Of a stretch of 55,803 nucleotides of DNA, positions 15,960 through 24,910 are shown piece after piece. This DNA is from an uncultured Acidobacteriota bacterium (lineage in GTDB: Bacteria > Acidobacteriota > Thermoanaerobaculia > Multivoradales > SZUA-115): positions 1 to 55,803 of the forward strand of contig CALMKX010000055.1 of NCBI GenBank assembly GCA_937867335.1, written 5' to 3'. Both the position numbers and the translations under genes were made by a program. How positions within the stretch are numbered: position 1 is the stretch's first letter; each line of letters opens with the position of its first letter. The notes under the pieces were generated by a model. It had not been told where the DNA came from and made no database searches. It saw only the letters and a program-made list of their open reading frames with translations.

Positions 15960-16505
15960 ATGAGAATCGCCCTCGCGACGCTCAACGGCTGCGACCGTGC
16001 CACCTTCGTAGCCGCCCTCGGCCCGCTCTTCGAGGGCTCGCCGTGGGTGGCCGAAGCGGGCTTCGAGGGCCGGCCCTTCCGCGACGCCCACCACCTCCAC
16101 CAGGGGCTCTGCGGGGCGATGCAGCGGGCCGGTTCCGAGCGCCAGCTCGCCCTGATGCGCGCCCATCCAGACCTCGCCGGCCGCCTCGCCCGCCAGGGCC
16201 AGCTCACCGCCGAATCCAGCCGCGAGCAGGCGGCCGCCGGGCTGGTGGGCCTCGCCCCCGAGGTGATCGCCGAACTCGAGGCGCTGAACGCCACCTACCG
16301 CCAGCGCTTCGGCTTCCCGTTCATCCTCTGCGCCCGGCTCAACAACCTCGAGACCGTGCGTAGCGCCCTCCGCAGCCGCCTGGAGAGCACTCCCGAAGCC
16401 GAGCATCGCAACGCCCTGGCCGAGATCGAGAAGATCGCCTGGTTGCGACTGGTGGATGTGCTGGAGCCTGGAGCCACGGACGAGACCTCGGAGCCTGCGA
16501 GTTAG
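15960..16505 (+). CDS. uraD: 2-oxo-4-hydroxy-4-carboxy-5-ureidoimidazoline (OHCU) decarboxylase
   Basis: This 181-residue enzyme catalyses the last step of urate to (S)-allantoin, the decarboxylation of OHCU. Family markers are the catalytic His in [10 protein letters not shown] near residue 68, the following Q-L-T-x-x-S-x-x-EQ segment, [19 protein letters not shown] near 102-120, and the C-terminal [20 protein letters not shown] precedes the ATG at 15960. The next gene, HIU hydrolase, begins 4 bp after the stop. The order enzyme-decarboxylase-hydrolase lets the unstable intermediates be processed quickly. Confidence 0.93.
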   Translation: MRIALATLNGCDRATFVAALGPLFEGSPWVAEAGFEGRPFRDAHHLHQGLCGAMQRAGSERQLALMRAHPDLAGRLARQGQLTAESSREQAAAGLVGLAPEVIAELEALNATYRQRFGFPFILCARLNNLETVRSALRSRLESTPEAEHRNALAEIEKIAWLRLVDVLEPGATDETSEPAS

Positions 16506-16509
16506 CGCG

Positions 16510-16851
16510 ATGGCGGGCAAGCTCAGCACCCATGTTCTCGACACCCACCGCGGCGGGCCTGCGGCGGGGATGACGGTCGAGCTCTGGCGGCTTGATCCAG
16601 AGCCCCGGCTGGTGAAGACCGCCGTCACCAACGCCGACGGCCGCACCGACGCCCCGCTGCTCGGGCCCGACGAGTTCGCCCCCGGGGCGTACGAGCTCCG
16701 CTTCGCCGTGCGACCCTACTTCCTGGCCCGGGGCGTGCCCTGCCCCTTCCTCGACACCGTTCCCGTGCGCTTCGAGCTCGAGGCCGGCCAGGCCTACCAC
16801 GTGCCCCTGCTGGTGACCCCGTGGGCCTACAACACCTACCGCGGCAGCTGA
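16510..16851 (+). CDS. uraH: 5-hydroxyisourate hydrolase (transthyretin-like)
   Basis: This 113-residue transthyretin-related enzyme hydrolyses 5-hydroxyisourate to OHCU. The N-terminal motif is [13 protein letters not shown], with the catalytic His at residue 7. An Arg sits in the LWRLDP segment, and the C-terminus is YRGS, the diagnostic family signature. I chose ATG at 16510 (MAGKLSTHV) because it fits the family N-terminus; the frame itself opens 18 codons earlier. Its 3' end overlaps the allantoate amidohydrolase reading frame. Confidence 0.95.
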   Translation: MAGKLSTHVLDTHRGGPAAGMTVELWRLDPEPRLVKTAVTNADGRTDAPLLGPDEFAPGAYELRFAVRPYFLARGVPCPFLDTVPVRFELEAGQAYHVPLLVTPWAYNTYRGS

Positions 16852-18086
16852 GCGCAGCCGCCGCCGAGCTCGCCCAGAAACTCGACCAGCTCGGCGCGGT
16901 GAGCGACGAGCCCGGCCGCCTCAGTCGCATCTTCCTCTCGCCCGCCATGGCCCGGGCCGGCCTGCAGGTGGCCGAGTGGATGCGCCAGGCGGGCCTCGAA
17001 GTGCGCGAAGACTCCCTGGGCAACCGCATCGGCAGGCTCCCCTCGCCACGCCCCAGCGCCCGCACCCTGCTCCTGGGCTCCCACCTCGACACCGTGCGCG
17101 ATGCCGGCCGCTTCGACGGCGCCCTGGGCGTGCTCCTGCCGATCGTCGCCGCGGCCGAGCTCCGCCGCCGTGGCCGCACCCTGCCCTTCCACCTCGAGAT
17201 CCTCGGCTTCTCCGAAGAAGAAGGCGTCCGCTTCGCCAGCGCCTACCTCGGCAGCAAGGGCTACTGCGGCCGGCTCCAGGAAGCCGATCTCGAGCTTCGG
17301 GACCGCGACGGCCTCACCGTGCGCCAGGTCCTCGAGGCTCACGCCGGCGGCGCCTTCACCCTGCCCCGCCCCGCCCACCGGCGCGCCGAGCTCCTCGGCT
17401 ACCTCGAAGTCCACATCGAACAGGGCCCCGTACTGGAGGCCAGGAAGCTCCCCCTGGGAGTGGTCTCCGCCATCGCCGGCCAGACCCGCGCTCGCCTTTC
17501 CTGGCGGGGCCGGGCCGGCCACGCCGGCACCACTCCCATGGCCCTGCGCCACGATGCCCTCGCCGGCGCCAGCGAGCTCCTCCTCGCCGCCGAGCGCCTG
17601 GCCCTCGACCATCCGCCCCTGGTCGCCACCGTGGGAGCCCTCGAAGCCAGGCCCGGGGCTCCGAACGTCATTCCCGGCCAGGTGGTGCACAGCCTCGACG
17701 TTCGCCATCCGGACGACGGCGCCCGCAAACAAGCCCTCGCCGCGCTCAAAGCCCAGGCCCGTGAGATCGCCCGCCATCGCCGCCTGGGCCTCGAGTGGCG
17801 AGTGACCCAGGACCACGGCGCCACCGCCTGCTCCCCCGGGCTCAGCGCTCTGCTCGCCGAGAGCGTGCGCGCCACCACCGGCCGGGCCCTCAGCCTGCCG
17901 AGCGGCGCCGGGCATGACGCCGTCGTCCTCTCCCGCCTCGCTCCGATCGCCATGCTCTTCGTGCGCTGCCGGGGCGGCCTCTCGCATCACCCCGACGAGC
18001 ACGTCGACCCCGCCGACCTCGAAGCCGCTCTCGCCGCCACCCTCGACTTCCTCGAACGCCTCGCCGCCCGCGAAGGAGGCCGATGA
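16821..18086 (+). CDS. allC: Allantoate amidohydrolase (M20 family)
   Basis: This roughly 420-residue M20 metallohydrolase opens allantoate to ureidoglycine, CO2 and ammonia. Metal ligands are seen in [19 protein letters not shown] (His, Asp) near residue 87, FSEEEGVRF (Glu) near 130, HIEQGPVLE (His) near 198, and [10 protein letters not shown] (His) near 393. The N-terminal [13 protein letters not shown] is typical for allantoate and ureidoglycolate amidohydrolases. The frame opens with GTG at 16821, inside uraH. A CTG at 16848, overlapping the uraH stop, is another candidate start, and no ATG is available before the conserved region. Its stop overlaps the allantoinase start as ATGA. A carbamoyl-amino-acid amidohydrolase is less likely given the neighbours. 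Confidence 0.88.
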   Translation: MGLQHLPRQLSAAAAELAQKLDQLGAVSDEPGRLSRIFLSPAMARAGLQVAEWMRQAGLEVREDSLGNRIGRLPSPRPSARTLLLGSHLDTVRDAGRFDGALGVLLPIVAAAELRRRGRTLPFHLEILGFSEEEGVRFASAYLGSKGYCGRLQEADLELRDRDGLTVRQVLEAHAGGAFTLPRPAHRRAELLGYLEVHIEQGPVLEARKLPLGVVSAIAGQTRARLSWRGRAGHAGTTPMALRHDALAGASELLLAAERLALDHPPLVATVGALEARPGAPNVIPGQVVHSLDVRHPDDGARKQALAALKAQAREIARHRRLGLEWRVTQDHGATACSPGLSALLAESVRATTGRALSLPSGAGHDAVVLSRLAPIAMLFVRCRGGLSHHPDEHVDPADLEAALAATLDFLERLAAREGGR

Positions 18087-19465
18087 GCCGCCTTGACCTC
18101 GTGATCCGCGGCGCGAGCGTGGTACAGCCCGAGGGTTACCCGGGAGCCGGGATCGAGCGTTGCGACCTCGGCATCGCCGAGGGGCGCATCGTCGCCCTCG
18201 GCCCCGAGCTCGCCGAGCCGGCCCTCGAAGAGCTCGACGCCCGCGGTCTCCTGGCCTTCCCCGGCATCCTCGACGCCCACGTGCACTTCAACCAGCCGGG
18301 CCGAACCCACTGGGAGGGGCTCGCCAGCGGTTCGGCCGCGCTCGCCGCCGGCGGCGGCACGGCCTTCTTCGACATGCCCCTGAACTCCCTGCCGCCGGTC
18401 CTCGACCGCGCCGGCCTGGCTCTCAAACGAGCCCAGGCGCGCCGCTTCTCCCGCCTCGACTTCGCCCTCTGGGGAGGGCTCACGCCCTTGAACCTCGACA
18501 CCCTGGGCGAGCTCGCCGAAGCGGGGGCCATCGGCTTCAAAGCCTTCCTCTGCGCGAGCGGCGTCGACGAGTTCCCGGCCACGAGCGACCCCGCCATCCT
18601 CCGGCGAGGAATGAAACGGGCCGCGGAACTCGGCCTGCCCGTGGCCGTCCACGCCGAGGACGACGCCCTGGCCGGCCGCCTGCTCGCTGAAGCCCGCGCC
18701 CGGGGCGAAGAGGACGCCGCCTCCTGGCTCGCCACCCGGCCGGTCGAAGTGGAGCTCCTGGCCATCGAGCGCGCCTGCGAACTCGCCGGCGAGACCGGCT
18801 GCCGCCTCCACGTGGTCCACGTCAGCAGCCCCGAGGGCCTGGCGGCGATCGCCCTCGCCCGCAAGCGGGGTGTGGACGTGAGCGCCGAGACCTGCCCCCA
18901 CTACCTGCTGCTCGGCGCCGAGGATGTGCCCCGCCTGGGCGCCATCGCCAAATGCGCTCCACCCCTGCGCGACGAAGCCCGGCGCCAGGAGCTCTGGCGG
19001 CGCCTCGAAGCCGGAGAGGTGGACACCCTGGGCTCCGACCACTCCCCTTCGCCCCCCGGGCTCAAGCGCGGCGGCGACTTCTTCCGCCTCTGGGGCGGCA
19101 TCTCCGGCTGCCAGCACGGCTTTCCCCTGCTCTTGAGCGCCGCTCTCGAGCGCGCCCCGGCCGCCCAGGCGCTGCCCCGCATGGCAGCCTTGCTGGCCGC
19201 CAACGCGGCCCGGAGATTCCGCCTGGACCACCGCAAAGGCCGCCTCGCCCCGGGGCTCGACGCCGACCTCTGCCTGCTCGAGATCGGCTCCGAGCACGTA
19301 CTCGACAACACCGATCTGCTCTACCGCCATCGCCAGGGCCCGTACCACGGACGCCCCTGCCGCGTGCGGGTGGTGCGCACCCTCTCGAGGGGACGAACCG
19401 TCTACCCAGGGCCGGACTCGGCTCCCGATCGCCAGGCCCAATACCTCTCACCTCGACCGCAGTGA
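18083..19465 (+). CDS. allB: Allantoinase
   Basis: This 460-residue amidohydrolase-superfamily enzyme hydrolyses allantoin to allantoate. Metal and catalytic residues are in DAHVHFNQPGRTHWEG (HxH) near residue 64, IGFKAFLC (carboxylated Lys) near 150, VAVHAEDD near 188, VVHVSSPEG near 244, and DTLGSDHSPSPPGLK near 316. The ATGA overlap couples it to allC. The C-terminal GRLAPGLDADLCLLE is usual for the superfamily. With allC and allE it completes the allantoin branch. Confidence 0.95.
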   Translation: MSRLDLVIRGASVVQPEGYPGAGIERCDLGIAEGRIVALGPELAEPALEELDARGLLAFPGILDAHVHFNQPGRTHWEGLASGSAALAAGGGTAFFDMPLNSLPPVLDRAGLALKRAQARRFSRLDFALWGGLTPLNLDTLGELAEAGAIGFKAFLCASGVDEFPATSDPAILRRGMKRAAELGLPVAVHAEDDALAGRLLAEARARGEEDAASWLATRPVEVELLAIERACELAGETGCRLHVVHVSSPEGLAAIALARKRGVDVSAETCPHYLLLGAEDVPRLGAIAKCAPPLRDEARRQELWRRLEAGEVDTLGSDHSPSPPGLKRGGDFFRLWGGISGCQHGFPLLLSAALERAPAAQALPRMAALLAANAARRFRLDHRKGRLAPGLDADLCLLEIGSEHVLDNTDLLYRHRQGPYHGRPCRVRVVRTLSRGRTVYPGPDSAPDRQAQYLSPRPQ

Positions 19466-19478
19466 AGGACCGCCGACC

Positions 19479-20222
19479 ATGACCGAGCTCTTTGGCCATA
19501 CCCGCGCCCACGTTGGGCCTCGCCACGCCCTGATCACCCCGGCCAACCACGTCGCGAGCGTCATCCCGGGCGTTGCCGGCGCCACCTGTGTGGTGCTGAT
19601 CAACCCGGCCATGGGCGCCGGCATGACCCAGATGCTCTGGACCTTCGAAGCCGGCGGCGGGGCCTCGCTGCCGGCCAACGACCTCGAGACTTTCGGCTAC
19701 GTGATGACGGGCGAAGTGAAGGTGAGCTTGGCCGGGGCCGAGCACTCGGCCGGGCCGGGCGGCTTCTTCTTCAGCCCGGCCGGCAAGCCCTGGGGCCTCT
19801 CCCAGCCAGAACCGGGCACCCGCCTCACCCTCTTCCAGAAGCGCTACGCGCCGCTCGCCGGGGCCGGCTCGGCACGGCCTCTCTTCGGCAACGCCGCCGA
19901 AGTGGCCGGCGCGCCCTTCCTGGGCGACCCCGCCGCCAACCTGCAGGTGCTGCTGCCGGACGAGCTCGCCTACGACCTGGCCGTGAACCTTTTCACCTAC
20001 CAACCGGGCGGCCACCTGCCCTTCGTCGAGATCCACATCATGGAACACGGGCTGATCCTGCTCGGCGGCGCGGGAGTGTACCGTCTGGAGGACAGCTGGT
20101 ACCCTGTAGAGGCCGGTGACGCCATCTGGATGGCCCCCTACTGCGCCCAGTGGTTCGTCGCCATGGGCAAGGTACCGGCGAGCTACCTCTACTACAAAGA
20201 CGTCAACCGCCCGCCTCAGTAG
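19479..20222 (+). CDS. allE: (S)-ureidoglycine aminohydrolase (bicupin)
   Basis: This 247-residue bicupin removes ammonia from (S)-ureidoglycine to give (S)-ureidoglycolate. The N-terminal cupin spans about residues 40-120. The C-terminal cupin holds the manganese site, with residues in FVEIHIMEHGLILLGG near 181 and PVEAGDAIWMAPYCAQWF near 208. It is the last gene of the plus-strand purine operon, 13 bp after allB. The next step, ureidoglycolate to glyoxylate, must be encoded elsewhere. Confidence 0.93.
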   Translation: MTELFGHTRAHVGPRHALITPANHVASVIPGVAGATCVVLINPAMGAGMTQMLWTFEAGGGASLPANDLETFGYVMTGEVKVSLAGAEHSAGPGGFFFSPAGKPWGLSQPEPGTRLTLFQKRYAPLAGAGSARPLFGNAAEVAGAPFLGDPAANLQVLLPDELAYDLAVNLFTYQPGGHLPFVEIHIMEHGLILLGGAGVYRLEDSWYPVEAGDAIWMAPYCAQWFVAMGKVPASYLYYKDVNRPPQ

Positions 20223-20334
20223 CGACACAGACGGCTTCCGCAAGGTTCGCCCGGCGGGGCCGAGCGGCGACCAGGGCACCGTCCCGGGGTGCAATTGTGT
20301 CCTGGCACGAGAAGCGCTACAGTGAGAACCAGCA

Positions 20335-22545
20335 ATGGCTTCTCGAACTCGCGGTTGGCTTGCCGGGCTGGTCGTGACGGGTCTCGGCTGGGGCGCCTTC
20401 GAGGCAGGCGCTGCGGAGCGCGCGCCGACGCGGCGTGGCTTCGAGGAGCAGACGCGCGTGATCGCGGTCGAGGTGCCGGTCAACGTCGTCGACAAGAACG
20501 GCAAGCCGGTCCGCGGCCTGACCACCGCCGACTTCGAGATCTACGACGAAGGCAAACAGCGGCCGATCTCTGGCTTCGAAGTGGTCGACTTGACGCTCCA
20601 GCAGCCAGCGCCTGGCAAGGCCCCGGCGAAACTGGAGCTTTCACCGCCCTCGCGCCGGCACTTCCTGCTGCTCTTCGACCTCTCGTACTCCAGCCCCGCC
20701 GCCCTGCTGCGGGCGCGCACCGCCGCCCGCGAGCTGGTGCTCTCCCGACTCCATCCCACCGATCTGGTGGCGGTGGCGGCCTTCACCTTGGAGGCCGGGC
20801 CCCGCCTGCTGCTCACCTTCACGCCCGACCGCGCGCAGGTGGCTCAGGCGATCGACAACGTGGGCCTCAAGCGCAACTCTCAGCTCGACCCTCTGCGCTT
20901 CTTGATCGCCGCGCAGCCCTCCGACAGCTCGGCCGAGGTCGCCTCGGCGGACCCCAACGCGCTGCGGGTGCTCGACGGCCTCGACGCCGAGGCTCGCGAG
21001 CAGCTCAAGGTGATGGCCAGCCTGGTGGACCGCACCGAGAAGATGGACAAGCGCAACCAGATCGTGGCCTTCTCCCGTTCGCTCGGCGATATGGCCGGGC
21101 ATCTGGCGGCCGTGGAGGGCCGGAAGCAGATCCTGTTCTTCTCGGAGGGCTTCGACACCCGGCTGCTGACCGGCGTGCCGCTCGAGGACACCAGCCAGGG
21201 CGAGGGGCGCAACCTGGATATCCAGGCCGGTAACCTGTGGTTCGTGGAGACTGACGACCTCTTCGGCAGCACCCGCCTGCAGCGGGAGATGGCCGAGATG
21301 ATCAGCTCCTTCCGCAAGGCCGACTGCGTGATCCAGTCGGTGGACATCGGCGGCCTGCGGGCCGATGAGCGGATCACCGATGTCTCGGCCACCGGCCAGG
21401 GCTTCCACTCGCGTCTGAACTCCGGCCAGGACGGCCTCTTCTACATGGCCCGCGAGACCGGCGGCGAGCTGTTCAAGGACGCCACCGACCTTTCCAAGCA
21501 GCTGCCGGAGGTGCTGGACCGCAGCGCGATCACCTACCTGCTCACCTTCCAGACCGACGAGCTGCCCACCACCGGCCGCTTCCGCAAGCTGCGGGTGAAG
21601 CTCGCAGGAGCTCGAGCCAAGGACGACTTGCGCCTGGCCTATCGCCAGGGCTATTTCGAGCCCCGGCCCTACCCCACTTTGGCGCCGCTCGAGAAGGACC
21701 TCCTCGCTTCGGACGCCATCGCCTCGGCCACGCCCCTCGACGACGTCGAGATCAGCCTGCTCGCCGCGCCCTTCCGCTCGAGCCCGCGGCACGCCTATGT
21801 GGCGGTGATCCTCGAGCTCGCTGGCACGAGCCTCCTGGCCGGCCACCCCAAGGAGAGCCCCAAGCTGCCGGTGGAGATCTACGCCTACGCCTCGAACGCC
21901 GACAACGAGGTCCAGGGCTTCTTCAGCCAGCAGATCAACCTCGATGTCAGCAAGGGCCGGCAGAAGCTCGAGGGCTCCGGCCTCAAGTACTACGGCCATC
22001 TCGACCTCAAGCCAGGCAGCTACCAGCTGCGGGTGCTAGTACGCAACGCGGTGACCGGCCGCACCGGAGTCACCACCACCGCTCTCAACGTGCCGCCCTA
22101 CGAGACCACGGCCCCCGTGGTGCTGCCGCCCTTCTTCCCCGAGGAGAAGCCACGCTTCTTCATGGTGAGGGAGCGCCAGCCCGAGGGCCAGCTGGACTCC
22201 ACCGTCTACCCCTTCACCATCAACGGCGAGCCCTATGTACCTTCGGCGCTTCCCCAGGTGGGCCACAGTGGCGCGGCGCAGTTCTACCTGGTGGGCTACA
22301 ACCTGGGCCAGGGTCAGCTCGCTCTGGCCGGGGAGCTGGTGGATGCCCAGGGCGGGGCCGTCTCGGGGGGTGAAGTGAAACTGGTGGAGCGCACCGCGAC
22401 CGGCATCGCCGGTTACGACAAGTTGCTCGCCACCTTCCAGCCGCCCAAGCTGCCGACCGGCCTCTATACCCTCAAGGTGGCGCTGACCAACCCCTCGACC
22501 GGCGAGACCCGCAGCAGCTCCATTCCGATCGAAATCCTCAACTGA
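20335..22545 (+). CDS. Secreted VWFA-related protein (acidobacterial type), MIDAS intact
   Basis: This 736-residue protein has a signal peptide and, after it, the acidobacterial VWFA-related region. A short strand-rich segment (EVPVNVVDKNGKPVRGLTTADFEIY) is followed by a VWA domain whose MIDAS reads FDLSYS (DxSxS) near residue 115. It continues with a SVDIGGLRAD segment near 338, then a C-terminal half with about 300 residues of beta-rich sequence. The family is expanded in Acidobacteriota and of unknown role; metal-dependent protein binding is likely. The next gene is a paralogue with the same domain order, separated by 224 bp. A TACAGT -10-like element lies about 20 bp before the ATG. Confidence 0.85.
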   Translation: MASRTRGWLAGLVVTGLGWGAFEAGAAERAPTRRGFEEQTRVIAVEVPVNVVDKNGKPVRGLTTADFEIYDEGKQRPISGFEVVDLTLQQPAPGKAPAKLELSPPSRRHFLLLFDLSYSSPAALLRARTAARELVLSRLHPTDLVAVAAFTLEAGPRLLLTFTPDRAQVAQAIDNVGLKRNSQLDPLRFLIAAQPSDSSAEVASADPNALRVLDGLDAEAREQLKVMASLVDRTEKMDKRNQIVAFSRSLGDMAGHLAAVEGRKQILFFSEGFDTRLLTGVPLEDTSQGEGRNLDIQAGNLWFVETDDLFGSTRLQREMAEMISSFRKADCVIQSVDIGGLRADERITDVSATGQGFHSRLNSGQDGLFYMARETGGELFKDATDLSKQLPEVLDRSAITYLLTFQTDELPTTGRFRKLRVKLAGARAKDDLRLAYRQGYFEPRPYPTLAPLEKDLLASDAIASATPLDDVEISLLAAPFRSSPRHAYVAVILELAGTSLLAGHPKESPKLPVEIYAYASNADNEVQGFFSQQINLDVSKGRQKLEGSGLKYYGHLDLKPGSYQLRVLVRNAVTGRTGVTTTALNVPPYETTAPVVLPPFFPEEKPRFFMVRERQPEGQLDSTVYPFTINGEPYVPSALPQVGHSGAAQFYLVGYNLGQGQLALAGELVDAQGGAVSGGEVKLVERTATGIAGYDKLLATFQPPKLPTGLYTLKVALTNPSTGETRSSSIPIEILN

Positions 22546-22581
22546 GGGCCTGAGCGCACCGCCGGGCTCGGCCTCGGCGCT

Positions 22582-22624
22582 GGACGGACCCGTCCGAGAG
22601 GCCGGACGTTCTGGCCGGCTTTTT
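22582..22624 (+). terminator. Candidate intrinsic terminator after the first VWFA gene
   Basis: Two consecutive hairpins (GGACG/CGTCC, loop GACC, at 22582-22595; GCCGG/CCGGC at 22601-22619) end in a T5 run at 22620-22624. They start about 37 bp after the stop codon. The stems are short but GC-rich. Confidence 0.5.
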
Positions 22625-22769
22625 CGCCCGGATCCCTGGCTCCGTTCTTGCTAAACCTTGTTCCCGCCTCTCGAAGATCGACGCTCGAGCTCAGCGTTCT
22701 GGAACACGCGGCCTGCTAGGCTTCCTCGGAGCTTTCACCGGGGAAGGCTCGACGCAAGGAGGACCGAGG

Positions 22770-24905
22770 ATGCGCAAACGGGTTGTGCTCACCGTCGTCT
22801 GGGCCCTGGCGGCCGCCCTGCCGCTCGAAGCGGCGAAGAAGGGAGTGGCCGAAACCGCTTCCGTGGTGGTGATCGAGGTACCGGTCACCGTGCTCGCCGA
22901 CGGCAAGCCGGTACGGGGCCTCAAGGCCGAGGACTTCGAAGTTCTCGACGGCCGAACGGCTCAGCCCATCGTCGGCTTCGATGTCATCGACCTCGGCGAG
23001 CGTGCCACCAGCCGCGGCCCTCTGCCCACCGCCGGCCGCCGCCATTTCCTCTTCCTCTTCGACCTCACTTTCGCCCAGCCGAGCGCAGTGCTCAAGGCCC
23101 GTGAGGCGGTGCGCGACCTGCTCGCCCACGATCTGCACCGCGACGACCTGGCGGCGGTCGCCACCTATAGCGTGAAGCAGGGGCCGCGGGTGCTCCTGGG
23201 CTTCACCCCGGACCGCTCCCAGCTGCTGATGGCGGTGGACACCCTGGGCGATCCCCAGCTCGCCAAGCGCCTGGCCGATCCCCTGGGGCTGACCTTCGGC
23301 GACAAGCGCAGCTACCAGGCGGGGGCGGCGCCGCGGCTCGACCGCGAAACGGTGGGCGGCAGCGACGTCCACGACGAGCTCGGCCAGGTGGAGCAGGTCA
23401 ACCGCCGGGACCAGCAATTCCAGGTCTCCTCGATGACCCGCCAGATGGCCGACCTCGCCCGCCTGCTGGGCTCGGTCGAGGGGCGCAAGTACGTGGTGCT
23501 GCTCTCCGAAGGCTTCGACGAATCCCTGCTGGTGGGCACCGGCGGCAGCAACGACGCCGGGCCCCGTGGCATCGCCTCGGTGGACAACAACAGCTCCGAT
23601 CCCAGCGTGGGCCTGAACGAGCCCAGCACCACCGACTCGATCGCCTCGGGCGCGAGCTACAACGTCAGCTCGGACACCCTCTACGGCAGCGGCCAGGTGC
23701 AGAACGACCTCACCAAGATGATCACCGAGTTCCAGCGCGCGGACTGCGTGATCCAGGCGGTCGACATCGGCGGCCTGCGGGCTGACGGCGGTGTGCGCAC
23801 CGGCCGATCCGGACAGAACAGCCTGACCACCATGGCCAAGGACACCGGCGGCCAGGTGTTCCGCAATTTCAACGACGCCTCGCAGGCGATGCAGCAGATG
23901 CTCGCCACCACCAGCGTCTCCTACCTCCTGGCGATCCAGCCGCCGAACCTGGCCCGGGATCGCAAATACCACCGGCTCAAGGTGCGCCTCAAGCGGGACG
24001 TCAAGGGCGCCGAACTCACCTACCGCCCGGGCTTCTACGCCCCGGTACCGGTGACGGAGCAATCGCCGCTCGAGCGGCAGCTGCGCACGGCAAGCGATCT
24101 GCTCGGCGAGGAGAGCGGCACGCTGGGCGGGACGCTGTGGGCCGGCCCGTTCCGGATGGGCGGCCCCACCGCCTACGTGCCCCTGGTGCTCGAGGTGGAC
24201 GGCAAGCGGCTGCTCGAGGGCCTCACGGGCGATGTGGTGCCGGTGGAGATCTACGCTTACGCCCTCGACAACGAGGGCACGGTGTTCGACTTCTTCACCC
24301 AGAACCTCGGCCTCGACCTCAAGCAGGCTCGCCCCCAGCTCGAGCAGACCGGCTTCAAGTATTTCGGCCACCTGGACTTGCCGCCGGGGGACTTCGAAGT
24401 CCGGCTGTTCGTGCGCAACCTGAAGACCGGCCAATCGAGCCTTTCGGTGGTGCCGGTCGCCGTGCCGGACTTCAGCCAGAAAACAACCTACCTCGGCCCG
24501 CCGGTCGCCCCGCAAACCAGCCCCTGGGTGGTGGCCCGGGAAGAGCCGGCTCGCCAGAAAGACGTGCCCTACCCGTTCATGCTGGGGGAGAACCCCTTCC
24601 TGCCGGCCGCCCGGCCGCGCCTGCCTTCGGCGGGGGAGAGCCAGGTGGCAGTGCCCAGCACCTTCCTCGGCAAGGGCCAGCTGGGGGTGGAGGTACGGCT
24701 GTTCAGCACCGATGGCAAGCCGGTGCCGGGCATCGAGGCCTCCACCGTGGAGCGACTGGTCGCCAGCGACTCGGAGGACGCCACCCTGCTCGTCCACCTC
24801 AAGACCTCCGGCGTCGCTGCTGGCCGCTATCGCCTGGTGCTCAAGGTCACTCACGCCGCCTCGGGGCAGTCCTGGGAGTCGGCTGGGCTCGTCGAGGTGG
24901 GCTAG
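22770..24905 (+). CDS. Secreted VWFA-related protein (acidobacterial type), altered MIDAS
   Basis: This 711-residue paralogue of the preceding gene has the same order: signal peptide, EVPVTVLADGKPVRGLKAED segment, VWA domain, and beta-rich C-terminal half. The MIDAS position reads FDLTFAQPS, so the usual DxSxS is DxTxA, which may change or abolish metal binding. The second conserved block AVDIGGLRADGG near residue 329 is kept. The N-terminal 25 residues are hydrophobic and secretory. The ATG at 22770 follows GGAGGACC at good spacing. A candidate -10 (TAGGCT) lies at 22717-22722. Function unknown; extracellular protein binding is a guess from the fold. Confidence 0.83.
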   Translation: MRKRVVLTVVWALAAALPLEAAKKGVAETASVVVIEVPVTVLADGKPVRGLKAEDFEVLDGRTAQPIVGFDVIDLGERATSRGPLPTAGRRHFLFLFDLTFAQPSAVLKAREAVRDLLAHDLHRDDLAAVATYSVKQGPRVLLGFTPDRSQLLMAVDTLGDPQLAKRLADPLGLTFGDKRSYQAGAAPRLDRETVGGSDVHDELGQVEQVNRRDQQFQVSSMTRQMADLARLLGSVEGRKYVVLLSEGFDESLLVGTGGSNDAGPRGIASVDNNSSDPSVGLNEPSTTDSIASGASYNVSSDTLYGSGQVQNDLTKMITEFQRADCVIQAVDIGGLRADGGVRTGRSGQNSLTTMAKDTGGQVFRNFNDASQAMQQMLATTSVSYLLAIQPPNLARDRKYHRLKVRLKRDVKGAELTYRPGFYAPVPVTEQSPLERQLRTASDLLGEESGTLGGTLWAGPFRMGGPTAYVPLVLEVDGKRLLEGLTGDVVPVEIYAYALDNEGTVFDFFTQNLGLDLKQARPQLEQTGFKYFGHLDLPPGDFEVRLFVRNLKTGQSSLSVVPVAVPDFSQKTTYLGPPVAPQTSPWVVAREEPARQKDVPYPFMLGENPFLPAARPRLPSAGESQVAVPSTFLGKGQLGVEVRLFSTDGKPVPGIEASTVERLVASDSEDATLLVHLKTSGVAAGRYRLVLKVTHAASGQSWESAGLVEVG

Positions 24906-24910
24906 GGGCG

